DNA of 64,000 bases from Gammaproteobacteria bacterium. GTDB taxonomy: Bacteria > Pseudomonadota > Gammaproteobacteria > Xanthomonadales > Wenzhouxiangellaceae. Location of the stretch: assembly GCA_021772985.1 (NCBI GenBank), contig JAJFKX010000043.1, forward strand, positions 62,001 to 126,000, given 5' to 3'. The notes under the pieces are model-generated. The model worked only from the letters and a program-made list of their open reading frames with translations, was not told where the DNA came from and ran no database searches. Of this stretch, positions 1 through 9,053 are shown in pieces. Each line of letters begins with the position of its first letter. The stretch's first letter is position 1. The position numbers and the translations under genes were made by a program.

Positions 1-859
1 CATAACACTGCAAACTGATCAGCGGTTCGTGTTGACCTTTGACCATAAAGACTTGCCAATCAGGCTTATCGATATACCCGGCATAGAGGGGACGTGTCAG
101 CAATTGTTTAACCCGTTGCAGACGGATTTGGCCGTTCGGTAATTCTTTGGGGTAAGCGGGCTGGCTTTCCAAAAACCGTTTAAACTCAGTTTGAGTTTCA
201 AAGCGCCCGGAGGCAAAGCCTTCCAGAGCTTCTTGTAAGATGGAGGCAAACGGTTCATTTTTAATCAGGAGTTTGCCGCTGTGGCCTTGCACCTGCTTAT
301 AGCTATAACCAACGGGCGGGAAAAACACATAATAGCCTCCTTCAAGACGCGCTCTCATTTTTTGTATGGTCTGGCGACGGTTTTGTTGGCGTTCAAGCTG
401 GCCTTGTGCCGCAAAAATCGTTTCCATGAATTCGCCTTCGGGTGTATCTTCAAAATTGAAGTTCAAACATTCCGGCGTGGCATGACGGGTTGCTAACTCA
501 TGGCGCAATTTCCAATGGAACAGCGTATCACGGGCAAATCGTTTCAGATCATCAAAAATCACTACATAGTCCGTGTGGACATTATCATCAAGATATTGCA
601 ACAAAGCCTCCATGCCGGGACGGTCAATAAAATCCCCCCCACCTGTCACATCATCAGGGAACACTGCTTCGACTTCATAGCCTTTCCCAGCGGCATAGTC
701 ACGGCAACGATGCTCTTGGCTTTCCAAACCACTGCCTTTAATTTTTTGCTTGGGGTCTGACACCCGGCAATAGACAAGGGCTTTTTGCCCAGGCATTTGG
801 GTGACGTTGTCATGGCTCATATCTTCTTGAGCATGAAAGGTTTCGGTTGATTTCATCAT
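1..859 (-). CDS. Large serine recombinase (resolvase/invertase family), 3' part cut by window edge
   Basis: Reading the minus strand from an ATG at 859 gives an open frame that runs off the left edge. The N-terminal resolvase domain contains YCRVSDPKQ with the likely nucleophile Ser at residue 34, followed by the DDLKRFARD block of the catalytic core. It continues into a Recombinase-type domain with RLEGGYYVFFPPVGYSY and RVKQLLTRPLYAGYI. Enzymes of this family catalyse site-specific integration and excision of mobile elements through a covalent phosphoserine intermediate. An in-frame ATG also exists at 868, but AAAGG upstream is better spaced for 859. Relaxase, coupling protein and RadC genes to the right suggest it is this element's integrase. 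Its C-terminal zinc and coiled-coil parts lie outside the window. Confidence 0.9.
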   Translation of the reverse strand, partial: MMKSTETFHAQEDMSHDNVTQMPGQKALVYCRVSDPKQKIKGSGLESQEHRCRDYAAGKGYEVEAVFPDDVTGGGDFIDRPGMEALLQYLDDNVHTDYVVIFDDLKRFARDTLFHWKLRHELATRHATPECLNFNFEDTPEGEFMETIFAAQGQLERQQNRRQTIQKMRARLEGGYYVFFPPVGYSYKQVQGHSGKLLIKNEPFASILQEALEGFASGRFETQTEFKRFLESQPAYPKELPNGQIRLQRVKQLLTRPLYAGYIDKPDWQVFMVKGQHEPLISLQCY

Positions 860-893
860 GGCATCCATCCTTTCTTGATGAATTATGGGTTGA

Positions 894-1124
894 TCAGGTT
901 TCGGAGCTATTTTTGAATCCTAGACTTTTTACCGAATCCTGAAAAGCATTTTTATGGGTGATTTCTTGATTGGCCCGCGCTTGCTGTGTTGGATCACAAC
1001 CAAAGGCCAGATCGACAAAACGATTTGTGATGGAACAAACAACCTCAATCAAGGCATATTTTTCAGCCATGGGTAAATCCAAGCTTTCAAGATATGGCAA
1101 GTATTTGTCGAGGTCTGGTTGCAT
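894..1124 (-). CDS. Small hypothetical protein upstream of the recombinase
   Basis: A 76-residue protein with no family I recognise. It is acidic at the start, predicted largely helical, and lacks a signal peptide or membrane segment. AGGGAA lies about 11 nt before the ATG. It ends 34 nt before the recombinase start on the same strand, so the two are probably co-transcribed. The position suggests an accessory or regulatory partner of the recombinase, such as an excision factor, but no sequence motif supports that. Confidence 0.6.
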   Translation of the reverse strand: MQPDLDKYLPYLESLDLPMAEKYALIEVVCSITNRFVDLAFGCDPTQQARANQEITHKNAFQDSVKSLGFKNSSET

Positions 1125-1154
1125 TCGTTGTATCGTTCCCTGTTAAGTACGAAT

Positions 1155-1303
1155 ATATTCCTATTAAATACCTATACGATTTAGGCACATATTCCTAGTA
1201 AAAAATGAAATTAATTGCTGGGTGGTTTCGCCGCTATGTCTTTTCATGCGTTAAGATTGCCACTTGGTTGACAGGAAGCACCAGCGTGGAAAAGGAATAT
1301 TCC
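1155..1303. promoter_or_regulatory. Repeated ATATTCCTA sites in a divergent promoter region
   Basis: Between the divergent genes starting at 1124 (minus) and 1369 (plus), ATATTCCTA occurs at 1155-1163 and 1189-1197, 34 bp apart in direct orientation. A related palindrome GGAATATTCC lies at 1294-1303. Repeated sites in a divergent promoter are typical of a dimeric regulator controlling both transcripts. The binding protein is unknown; the XRE protein encoded near 7.3 kb is one candidate. Confidence 0.4.
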
Positions 1304-1368
1304 GGAAGATTACATTTCAGGGATCAGACATCAGCAAAGCGGAAGTCTGAAAAGGGTAAGCTGGCGTC

Positions 1369-2022
1369 ATGAAAGACTTTGACCCCGCAGGCCTGGGCCT
1401 GGAATCCCATTACACGGCTTCACAACAACAACGGATCAAGCGGCTCATCTTGGAGGACTGGAAAAAGGCCCAGTGCAAACTCCCCACCTATATGAAACTG
1501 CTGGCCCGCTACATCATCCCGATAGGCATCCCCGATGATTGGCTTAAGAAGTTATCCCATCAGACCATGAGTAAAATGCTGACCGGCCAGAGCACACCGC
1601 GTCACGCTTTCTGGGCTTGTTTGCATCTGTATCTGATCAAAAAACATGGTGATGTCGGCCTCACCTCACAGGGGCCAGGTGATATCGCTTTGTTGGGTCA
1701 AGCCATGGTGAGGTTTGGTAATACCAAGGATGCTTCAAGCCTTAATGGCTCTTATCATCTGAACAATCACACCGCCATGGCGCTTCAAGCTATCGGGGGC
1801 TTTACGCGCCTGGCAGTGATTGAAAGGTTTCACAGTGATGAACCATTGAGCGAACCAGTTTATACCGTTTATCAAGGAGCTGGCCTAAATCAGGATGAAC
1901 AATTGATAGGACTGCTTCGTGATGTGGGAACTTATCAAGTTAAGGCGCTGGAGGTTTCAACAAACTCACTCAGTGTTTTAACGGATGTTAATTTGCAAAA
2001 GCGGTTGGCAAGTGCAGCATGA
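1369..2022 (+). CDS. Hypothetical protein of the mobile element
   Basis: A 217-residue soluble protein of no family I recognise. The first half is basic and helical (residues 20-95), with a KLSHQTMSKMLTGQSTPRHAF stretch resembling a DNA-binding helix pair or a Cro-like fold. The second half looks more globular. It overlaps the next gene by ATGA at 2019-2022, indicating translational coupling. It starts the rightward transcript that leads to the coupling protein, so a role in conjugation or its regulation is plausible but unproven. Confidence 0.7.
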   Translation: MKDFDPAGLGLESHYTASQQQRIKRLILEDWKKAQCKLPTYMKLLARYIIPIGIPDDWLKKLSHQTMSKMLTGQSTPRHAFWACLHLYLIKKHGDVGLTSQGPGDIALLGQAMVRFGNTKDASSLNGSYHLNNHTAMALQAIGGFTRLAVIERFHSDEPLSEPVYTVYQGAGLNQDEQLIGLLRDVGTYQVKALEVSTNSLSVLTDVNLQKRLASAA

Positions 2023-2573
2023 GTACCGATAAACGATTACAAACGCTCACAAAATATCTGGAAACCGTAGGCCCGGAAGAAGCCGCCCGACAACTTGATA
2101 AAACGAAGGGCAATCCGGAAGCAATTTTTGAATTAATCCAGCAAGGCGATGTGGTGGGTGTTGCCATTGCCATGCAAAACGGCATAAAGCCAGATATCAC
2201 GGATGAGAATGGCATGACACCCTCACATCATGCAGCGGCCAAAGATGCGCAGTTAATCAATCGTGTGCTTTCCGGTTATGTCAGTGGCGCACCCTTGATG
2301 CGCGATGACCAAAACCGCTTGCCACTCGATACTGCCCGTGAGGCCGGACATGATGAACTGGGCAATGTTTTACAGGAAATTACCTATCCTGAATTGTTTC
2401 AAGACCAACCCGAAACAAACCTGCCCTCTGACCTCATCAAAGCTTATGCTGAAAAGAACCATCAACTGGAACAAACTAGTACTGCCCCACCTGTTGAGAC
2501 AATAACAAAGGTTCAAAGCATTGAGCAAACAATTAAAGCCCGCAAACAACAAGACAGGAGCCGGGATCACTGA
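2019..2573 (+). CDS. Ankyrin-repeat-like protein
   Basis: A 184-residue protein. Residues about 50-115 carry two ankyrin-like units: ITDENGMTPSHHAAA, then DDQNRLPLDTAREAGHDEL. These fit the consensus D-x-x-G-x-T-P-L-H-x-A-A and A-x-x-x-G-H. The remaining C-terminus is charged and Gln/Lys-rich, probably disordered. Ankyrin repeats mediate protein-protein contacts, so this could be a partner of the coupled upstream product. No signal peptide is visible. The 165-nt gap that follows has no clear gene. Confidence 0.7.
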   Translation: MSTDKRLQTLTKYLETVGPEEAARQLDKTKGNPEAIFELIQQGDVVGVAIAMQNGIKPDITDENGMTPSHHAAAKDAQLINRVLSGYVSGAPLMRDDQNRLPLDTAREAGHDELGNVLQEITYPELFQDQPETNLPSDLIKAYAEKNHQLEQTSTAPPVETITKVQSIEQTIKARKQQDRSRDH

Positions 2574-2738
2574 TACTGGCATTGTGTGGAAAGGTTCCGG
2601 TACACTTTAAACCTCACGACTGGTCTTTGACCAAAGGGAATTTCAAATACACATAAGCAGGGAGCTTGTAACAGGGGCCTCATTTTAAAGGCGGCTTTTC
2701 TTTCAATACTCTCTGCGCTACAAAAGCAGGGAGAGAAT

Positions 2739-5075
2739 GTGACCATCATTTTACAAATTATCCGGTATTTATTGTGGGCTTTATCAGCATGTGGCCTGAC
2801 AGCTCTTATGCATATTTTAAAAGGTGAATTGGATTTAAATTTTTGGGGTGAACTAACCTGGTATTACCTTTTTGCCGCTGTGGCTGTTCTGGTTGTTATT
2901 CAAATGGCTATTTTGGATAAGAAGCAAAAAAAGCCCAGAACCAAATTTATATTCGGTTTGATCCTTGTTTATTTTTCCGCCATGGTCGGTTACGAGCTTC
3001 CCCAGGAAGGATTGTTCGCTATCAGTCCTTTTCAACTGGCTATTGTGACAAGTTTGATCGGGGGGGTTCTGGCAATGTTTGTTCCCGAACTTATAACATA
3101 TCAACAACCAAAAAAGGTTGTTATTGAAACCCCGAACTTAACACCAGAAGAAAGGCATGCTCAACTCATAGACCAAATTAACACCATTAACAATATCTTC
3201 GATAAGAAGATGGATGAATTTACTAGCAATATTAGATTCTTATGTCGTGGAAAGTTTGAATCAGAAAAATACCGGCTTATCAAAAAAGGAGAATATATAG
3301 ACGTTTGGAAAGAGGTTCCCGAAAGAATTCATGCAAAAGTAATGATAGATATATCACGCCCTCTATCATCTATAACATACCGGGAACTAGAGGCCTGCCG
3401 AATATATTGTTTGGCGAGCCTAGATTTACTGAACGAGACGACTAAAATTAATCTTGGTGCCACTTTGGCTTGGGGCGATGGAAAAGCAACCATTGGTTAT
3501 TACAATTACAATATTTATAAAGTGCAAGGGATGGGGCAAAGCAGGAGCTACCCATCACTTGCTGATAGCCCTATGGAAGCCATGGAGTGGTTTATCAAGA
3601 ATGTTTGCAGGTATCAAAATATTGATGCCGCGATCTCAAAATTACTTTCCATCGTTAATCAGGCCGAAACCACGCAACCCAATAACCCCGTTGTTCAGGA
3701 AATCAAACGCCGCCTGGAGGCAGGCAATGCCTGGCTGGACAGCGGGCAATTTGAAGGAACAGGTTTTATCAACCACAAACCCCAAACCAGTGGTTTATTT
3801 TTGGGCAATATGCCGAATAACCAGCCATGCTGGTTCGCCGGCGAAGGCTCGGTCATCACCGTTGCCCCACCCGGTTCAGGCAAAACCCAAACCCATGTTA
3901 TCCCGAACTTGTTATATTGGAACGGCCCGGCTGTCATCCTGGATGTGAAGGGCGAGTTGTGGGATAAAACAGCCGCTTGCCGCAAAGCATGGGGGCCTGT
4001 TTATAAATTCTCACCGCTTGACCCGGATAACTCTCACAGCTTTAATCCCTTAACCCTGATCCGCAATAACCCGGATTACATCTGGGAGGATTGCAAATAT
4101 CTGGCTGATCTGATGGTCGTCAAATCCGAAACCAAAGACCCGTTTTGGGAAAACCGCGCCCGTGATCTCATCACTGCTGCCATTGCTGTTGAGTGTCTGG
4201 AAAATGACCCGGAAGACCGCGATATGGCTAATGTGGTGGGCTATTGTTATGGCCGGGATTGGACAAAGATGCTGGCAATTCTCCACGATTCGCCTGTCAA
4301 TGCCATGAAGAACGCCTCCGAGGGATGGATCAACACCACCGGCAACTCTGAAAAGACTTTGGACGGTATCAAACAACAAGCCCAAACTTTCATGAGTGCC
4401 TGGGAAGGCTCCCGGGTGGAACGCGCCACCCGAAAATCAGATTGGCACCCATTGGATTTAAGGGGGGATAAACCCGTTACTTTGTATATCTCCCTTAAGG
4501 CCGGAGAAATTGATGCCTATGCCAGTTTGTTACGTGTTTTTATCGGTACGCAAATTCGCAGCCTGATTCAGGATTTACCCAAAGACGGTTCACCCGATAT
4601 TTTGTTCATGCTGGATGAGCTGCCCCGCCTTAAATACATGCCCCCGATTGAAGAAGCCTTGGAGTTGGGGCGGCAATATGGCTTGAAATTATTCATGGTC
4701 ATTCAATCCATCGGCCAGCTCAAAAAGCATTACAAAAATGCCGATGGCCTGATGGGTTCCTGTGCTGTTCAGGCATACATGAACCCTGCCAGCAATGATG
4801 GCACCGCCGAGCACTTAACCAAAATTCTTGGCCAGATTGAAAGCATCGTTGATGGGTCTCGCCGCCAGCTGGTCGAAATCAGCGACCTCACCGGCCCTGA
4901 ATTTAAAGACAAGGTCTTGATCATGAGTTCAGGTGCCAAACCCATCAAGGCCAACAAAGCTTTTGCCTATCAGGATGAGCGCCTAGCCAACTGGATGGAT
5001 AAAGACCCACCCAACCTCAATGAACCCGGCCAACCAACCGAAGAACCAGAACCTTCAACCAAAGATGTTTATTAG
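2739..5075 (+). CDS. Type IV coupling protein (VirD4/TraG family)
   Basis: The 778-residue protein has N-terminal membrane segments (about residues 1-25, 43-60, 70-120), a long linker, then a VirD4-type ATPase domain. Walker A APPGSGKT is near residue 375 and Walker B ILFMLDELPR near 622. The start is GTG at 2739 after GGGAGAG; the neighbouring ATG reads straight into a stop. VirD4 proteins form an inner-membrane hexamer that delivers relaxase-DNA to a type IV secretion channel. The relaxase pair at 19.8-21.5 kb is the likely client. No VirB genes are in the window, so transfer would need a helper or genes further left. Confidence 0.93.
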   Translation: MTIILQIIRYLLWALSACGLTALMHILKGELDLNFWGELTWYYLFAAVAVLVVIQMAILDKKQKKPRTKFIFGLILVYFSAMVGYELPQEGLFAISPFQLAIVTSLIGGVLAMFVPELITYQQPKKVVIETPNLTPEERHAQLIDQINTINNIFDKKMDEFTSNIRFLCRGKFESEKYRLIKKGEYIDVWKEVPERIHAKVMIDISRPLSSITYRELEACRIYCLASLDLLNETTKINLGATLAWGDGKATIGYYNYNIYKVQGMGQSRSYPSLADSPMEAMEWFIKNVCRYQNIDAAISKLLSIVNQAETTQPNNPVVQEIKRRLEAGNAWLDSGQFEGTGFINHKPQTSGLFLGNMPNNQPCWFAGEGSVITVAPPGSGKTQTHVIPNLLYWNGPAVILDVKGELWDKTAACRKAWGPVYKFSPLDPDNSHSFNPLTLIRNNPDYIWEDCKYLADLMVVKSETKDPFWENRARDLITAAIAVECLENDPEDRDMANVVGYCYGRDWTKMLAILHDSPVNAMKNASEGWINTTGNSEKTLDGIKQQAQTFMSAWEGSRVERATRKSDWHPLDLRGDKPVTLYISLKAGEIDAYASLLRVFIGTQIRSLIQDLPKDGSPDILFMLDELPRLKYMPPIEEALELGRQYGLKLFMVIQSIGQLKKHYKNADGLMGSCAVQAYMNPASNDGTAEHLTKILGQIESIVDGSRRQLVEISDLTGPEFKDKVLIMSSGAKPIKANKAFAYQDERLANWMDKDPPNLNEPGQPTEEPEPSTKDVY

Positions 5076-5076
5076 G

Positions 5077-5553
5077 TTACTTGTATAAAATATCAGGGTT
5101 GCTAGGAAATGGGGGTGGCATGATGGGATAGGTTTTCTTCCCATCTATCCGCCACTGTAAATCTTCCAATTCGTTGTAATATTTGTGAGACTCCGCTTGA
5201 AGGTATTCCATGATTCGGTCATGGTTGAAGCTGGAATAATTGTTGGTTCCGTTCGGATCAGTCAATCTGATAATTTCAGCCGTGTATAGAGCAAAGAGCG
5301 AACTAATATCTTGTTCTGATTTGCGTCTTTTACGCCACATAAGTATGTGATCCAAAGCACCCGTTAAGGATGAAGTAGTATGCGTCCTCACCAAAAACCA
5401 GTCCCATAAACACAAAGACATGGTGATTTCATAGATTTGCCCGCTGCTATCTTTTAAGCATGCCGTAAATGGCTTTTGCTGCTCACTGATTTGAGCATTG
5501 CTAAAAAAAGGTTTTACGGGTGGTTCGTCATTCCATTCAGTTTCATAAGACAT
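5077..5553 (-). CDS. Hypothetical protein convergent to the coupling protein
   Basis: A 158-residue protein without a recognised domain. It has a Trp-rich centre (CLWDWFLVRTHTTS) and a tail rich in Pro, Asn and aromatic residues, with no signal peptide or membrane helix. Its stop is one base past the coupling-protein stop, in convergent orientation. The Shine-Dalgarno is weak (AATAAGA). It may form a leftward unit with the gene at 5595-5993. Function unknown. Confidence 0.6.
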   Translation of the reverse strand: MSYETEWNDEPPVKPFFSNAQISEQQKPFTACLKDSSGQIYEITMSLCLWDWFLVRTHTTSSLTGALDHILMWRKRRKSEQDISSLFALYTAEIIRLTDPNGTNNYSSFNHDRIMEYLQAESHKYYNELEDLQWRIDGKKTYPIMPPPFPSNPDILYK

Positions 5554-5594
5554 TCTTATTCATAGCATAAATAAGTTAATCAATCACTAAAAAA

Positions 5595-5993
5595 TCAACG
5601 CTGGCGCTCTCGTTCACGCTGTTTTTCCTGCATTTGTTTGATGCGTTCTTCAATCTTCTTCTGCGTATCTTTATACTCGCGATCAGTTTTCTGATTGAAC
5701 TCCCTTTTATGTTGGCCTGAAACCGGCTCTTTTTGTTGCTTGATCAATTCATTATTAACTGCGTTGTATTTGTTGGTTGCCTTGGCAAAGTCAGCATGCT
5801 GTTGTTGCGTTAAGCGGGTTTGTGCGTCAGCACCTAGTTGCCCCATCTTTGGCCTTGGTGCGCTGGGCTTAAATTGTGGTGTTGGCAACTCTTTTGCGGC
5901 TTCCTGTCTGCGTTCCTCTAGCTGTTTTATCGTGAGTTTTTCAAGGTCTTTTGGATTTCGTGGATTCTTGACCGGGTCATATTCGTCATTCAC
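5595..5993 (-). CDS. Charged coiled-coil-like hypothetical protein
   Basis: A 132-residue, strongly charged protein dominated by Lys, Glu, Gln and Arg. The region from about residue 95 to the end ([20 protein letters not shown]) is a probable coiled coil or single helix. Low-complexity proteins like this often accompany conjugation genes, but there is no assignable family. CAGGATG is spaced about 10 nt from the ATG at 5993. The antisense 109-residue frame across the same bases shows no protein-like composition. Confidence 0.6.
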   Translation of the reverse strand: MNDEYDPVKNPRNPKDLEKLTIKQLEERRQEAAKELPTPQFKPSAPRPKMGQLGADAQTRLTQQQHADFAKATNKYNAVNNELIKQQKEPVSGQHKREFNQKTDREYKDTQKKIEERIKQMQEKQRERERQR

Positions 5994-6313
5994 AAAAGCA
6001 TCCTGTTTTTGGGAAGGGGTTTAGGATACCTGATTTGGGGAAGGCTTGCCGGGCGAGGCGATATTGGGTTTGTGGGGTGATTGGCCCTGTCTATCCACCC
6101 TATCTTGATATATCTGGCTTTATGCAGGCCGGGGTCAGAGGTTATGGCTCCGGTTACTGCTGGCTTGATTACGGGGCGAGAGGGTTGCCGTTCCTGGGCA
6201 GGTGGTCAAGTCAGCCCTGGCGGGTGATGGCTTTGCATCAGACTGGACAACCGGCCCTGATCAGACCGGCTTACCGGGACGCCCATCAACCAGGCGTAAC
6301 CGGAGACAACAGC

Positions 6314-6817
6314 ATGACCTCTTTCAACAGCACAGCCCAGACAGTTCAGGTTCAGGATATCCAGGGACAGATTTACCAGATGGCCACCGAACAACTCATT
6401 AAAGTCGCACGGCAATGCATTTGTGATCAGTTTTCCTCATCCCAAGTAGAAATCACCCAAACACAGGATGCCAAGGATCAGGTGCAAATCCTCATCGGCG
6501 ATTACGATCACGAAGTTTTCATGGCCCTGTTCCTCGATAACCGGCACCGGATCATCCATCACGAAATCATGTTCAGGGGCACAATCGATGCCGCCGCCGT
6601 CTATCCCAGAGAAGTCGTCAAAACCGCCCTCAAGCACAATGCGGCGGCTGTCATCTTCGCCCACAATCACCCATCAGGCGTGGCCGACCCCTCACAGGCC
6701 GATATCACCATCACCCGCAAGCTGAAAAACGCCTTGGCCCTCATCGAAATCCGCACCCTCGATCACCTCATCGTCGGCGAAACCGTCACCTCCATGGCCG
6801 AACTGGGACTGGTTTAA
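6314..6817 (+). CDS. RadC/JAB-domain protein
   Basis: From the ATG at 6314 (CGGAGAC upstream) the protein has 167 residues and is essentially one MPN+/JAB domain. The zinc site is visible: Glu84 in HHEIMF, His117 and His119 in AHNHPSG, and Asp130. This is the mobile-element form of RadC, which lacks the N-terminal helix-hairpin-helix of chromosomal RadC. Such genes are common beside antirestriction and relaxase genes in ICEs and prophages; the biochemical role is not established. The frame stays open upstream to 6035, but that stretch is not protein-like and has no Shine-Dalgarno, so the later start is preferred. Confidence 0.88.
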   Translation: MTSFNSTAQTVQVQDIQGQIYQMATEQLIKVARQCICDQFSSSQVEITQTQDAKDQVQILIGDYDHEVFMALFLDNRHRIIHHEIMFRGTIDAAAVYPREVVKTALKHNAAAVIFAHNHPSGVADPSQADITITRKLKNALALIEIRTLDHLIVGETVTSMAELGLV

Positions 6818-6836
6818 CCATCCCTTTTCTTACAAA

Positions 6837-6854
6837 CGTAGGAAATATCCTACG
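6837..6854. promoter_or_regulatory. Palindrome, candidate operator
   Basis: CGTAGGAAATATCCTACG has 7-bp perfect arms around a 4-base centre. It lies 20 nt after the RadC-like gene and upstream of the HTH gene at 7286. The TAGGA core resembles the ATATTCCTA sites at 1155-1197, suggesting one regulator may act at both places. No T-tract follows, so it is not a terminator. Confidence 0.45.
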
Positions 6855-6966
6855 AAACGGCACAGGCTCTTCTGACAAAGAGCAACCAATCATTGATGTA
6901 TGGTATCAATGAAAAATAAATATGAATATTTGAAGTTGCAATAGACATCCTAAGCAGAGCGTTTTA

Positions 6967-7024
6967 GCCGGGGCAATCCCATTACCCGGCGTTACTCAAG
7001 CCCGGCTAACCCGCCGGGCTTTTT
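6967..7024 (+). terminator. Two hairpins ending in a rho-independent terminator
   Basis: A first hairpin pairs GCCGGG (6967-6972) with CCCGGC (6985-6990). The second pairs AGCCCGGC (6999-7006) with GCCGGGCT (7013-7020) around TAACCC and is followed by TTTT. The second has the form of an intrinsic terminator and would end the RadC-like transcript. Nothing else recognisable lies between 6818 and 7285 apart from the palindrome at 6837. Confidence 0.75.
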
Positions 7025-7285
7025 ATGTGCCGACAATATCCTGTCAGATAAACCCCAGCTTGTGCGATTGTTGACAGTTTTTCATTGCCCCATTCCTTAA
7101 ATTCTGCTTTGATCAAATGGCACACGGCCAATTCCGTGTGTGCGGTTTCACAACCCGCATATTCACAGACGGCCTTTTATGGCCGGATTGCAATGTCATG
7201 TCCAGGGCTTTTGCCTAAAAGCATTGCACCTTTTTCTGTGAAAAGGGTTGTGATGTCCGGCCACCAAGAGACAAGGGAGGTCATC

Positions 7286-7633
7286 TTGCCGATCAACACA
7301 CACTCAATTGACATCATCATCGGAAACCAAATCAGAAAACGCCGCAAAGCTTGCGGCATGACACAAACACAACTGGCAGAACCGCTTGAGGCAAAATATC
7401 AGCAAATACAAAAGCTCGAATCGGCAGCAAACCGTGTATCAGCGGCTCAATTGTTTATTCTCGCGATGGTTCTCAATGTGCCACTGTATTATTTCTTTGA
7501 ACCTTTTCTCAAAGAGAAAATTAAGCTAGACCATTATGGTTTTGCCAGCGAAGCCATAAACCTGTGTTTGGATTTTATTGAGAACCACCAAAAATCTCTT
7601 GATGATCTTCGCCAAACGCTTCTTCGCACATAA
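7286..7633 (+). CDS. XRE-family helix-turn-helix regulator
   Basis: A Cro/CI-type HTH occupies about the first 65 residues: IGNQIRKRRKACGMTQTQLA, then YQQIQKLESAANRVSAAQL and VPLYYFFEP. The C-terminal 40 residues are helical. GGAGG at 7276-7280 is spaced 5 nt from a TTG at 7286 (115 residues), the best initiation signal. An ATG at 7253 is an alternative that adds 11 residues. The frame remains open further upstream without protein-like sequence. It probably controls element genes, and the palindrome at 6837 and the ATATTCCTA sites are candidate targets. Confidence 0.8.
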   Translation: MPINTHSIDIIIGNQIRKRRKACGMTQTQLAEPLEAKYQQIQKLESAANRVSAAQLFILAMVLNVPLYYFFEPFLKEKIKLDHYGFASEAINLCLDFIENHQKSLDDLRQTLLRT

Positions 7634-7770
7634 ATTAGCGTTAATTTCTGACAGACAAGCAACCTGGCATTTGTCATCATAGGCATCAGCAATCCTGTCA
7701 GGCACATCTTATTGCAGGAGTCAGGGTAACCGACCAAAGCCCATAAGCACTGGCCGATTTGGTTGCTCTT

Positions 7771-8289
7771 TTATAAATTCACAATGAATTGTTCATCCGG
7801 TGGACAGAACGGCGGTGGAAGAGGACAAGGCACAAAGGGATCTTCCATGCCAGCCACTAAAATTTGGTCAAGCGCAATCGTAACCCCTTCGTTATTCGAT
7901 ATATCAATATCAGCAATATTGGGAATAATACGCACCCTGTAAGGCTCACCAAAAATGATTCCGAACGTATCAGCATCGAAATTAACTCCCACGGATCTTG
8001 ACGCGCCCGGAGCATAATCAGAGCTCAAATTTAGATTGAGGGCTTCTTCAATAACGTTACCGTCTTCATCAATGCGTTCAGCGATCATATTAACTGATGT
8101 GACCTCACACGATCCGTCATTGTGGAGTCTGACATTAATACTATAATCCGGCCCTCCCACTACATCACGGAGGTTCATTTCGACTTCACCATTGAGAAGA
8201 ATGAAATCTGTTTCGCCGGTACAGCCCTCTTGTGTGAGGCCGCATACGGGTATGATGGCTATCAACAGAAAAACTATACGTATCATCAC
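7771..8289 (-). CDS. Exported hypothetical protein
   Basis: A 172-residue protein with an N-terminal signal sequence (RIVFLLIAIIPVCGLTQEGC, cleavage near residue 18-20). The mature part is predicted beta-rich and resembles a CARDB/Ig-like fold (YSINVRLHNDGSCEVTSVNM); the tail is Pro- and Cys-rich (PCPLPPPFCPP). It overlaps the upstream lipoprotein gene by 4 nt at 8286-8289, so the two are translationally coupled. The function is not known; a surface or periplasmic role for both products is likely. Confidence 0.7.
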   Translation of the reverse strand: MMIRIVFLLIAIIPVCGLTQEGCTGETDFILLNGEVEMNLRDVVGGPDYSINVRLHNDGSCEVTSVNMIAERIDEDGNVIEEALNLNLSSDYAPGASRSVGVNFDADTFGIIFGEPYRVRIIPNIADIDISNNEGVTIALDQILVAGMEDPFVPCPLPPPFCPPDEQFIVNL

Positions 8290-9053
8290 TCACCCCCAAC
8301 TGCCAAACCTAGCGTCTGTTTTTCTTCCTCCAGCATCTTGGCGAACAGTCGCGACAGCTCTAGTCTTTCGGCATCCACCGTAAAGCCTTCGGTTCCACCA
8401 GATTCTCGAATCGCCATAACAGCAGAAGAACCACTGAAACCTGTTTCTGTTGTGATCCATCCCGCCACCGATGGCACAAGCGCGTGAAAACCTTCCGCAT
8501 CTTGCGGCAAGATTGTGTTCAAAACAGAGGCTGTGCAGACACCATCATGTTGTTCCTGGCATTTTACGATGTAATCCAGAATTTTCAGTTGATGATCAGT
8601 GATGTCGCCACCAGCCTTTTCCTCAAATTCAAACAGGTCAAAAGCCTCTTTTGAGATCAGGCCGTGATCATAAGCATCGGTGTAGTTATTGCGAAAATAC
8701 AGATAAGCCTCATCCATTTGCTGGCGCCAGGGGTTTCTGGAATTTGTTTCCTGCCGGTAAAACCGGTAATGGCGCATGGTTAAATCAAAGTCATAGCCCA
8801 GTTCATCTATGACCAGTTGGTAAACATCCGCAACCAGCGTTCTGGCTCTGATCCGTTTATTGTCAATTGACCGGATATCATCCTTTTGAGCTTCAAACAC
8901 TTCCTCGAAATGATACGTGAGCCGTTCAAGGGTTTCGGCATCAAACGGCATCGGTTCACTACTCGAACCGCCGCATCCGGCCAGACTCGTCACCAACAGA
9001 AAAAACCCTATCGCTTTGACGGGCTGACCCTTTATTTGGGGGAAATAGAACAT
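8286..9053 (-). CDS. Putative lipoprotein of unknown function
   Basis: The ATG at 9053 follows GAGGAGGGA at 9 nt. The longer GTG-initiated version would start inside that ribosome site. The N-terminus has a hydrophobic segment ending in the lipobox LAGC, so the protein is probably lipidated and membrane-anchored. The rest (about 225 residues) is acidic and helical, with LVADVYQLVIDELGYDF and RHYRFYRQETNSR and no motif I can assign. It forms a two-gene unit with the exported protein downstream. Exported proteins inside a mobile element may be surface-exclusion or host-interaction factors, which is speculative here. Confidence 0.72.
   Translation of the reverse strand: MFYFPQIKGQPVKAIGFFLLVTSLAGCGGSSSEPMPFDAETLERLTYHFEEVFEAQKDDIRSIDNKRIRARTLVADVYQLVIDELGYDFDLTMRHYRFYRQETNSRNPWRQQMDEAYLYFRNNYTDAYDHGLISKEAFDLFEFEEKAGGDITDHQLKILDYIVKCQEQHDGVCTASVLNTILPQDAEGFHALVPSVAGWITTETGFSGSSAVMAIRESGGTEGFTVDAERLELSRLFAKMLEEEKQTLGLAVGGE

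Noticed and set aside
5695-6024. 109-codon plus-strand frame
   Set aside because: Antisense to the charged coiled-coil gene; Ser/Leu/Cys-rich shadow composition.
6035-6313. N-terminal 93 codons of the open frame before the RadC-like gene
   Set aside because: Not protein-like, no ribosome site at 6035, and the ATG at 6314 gives a compact JAB domain.
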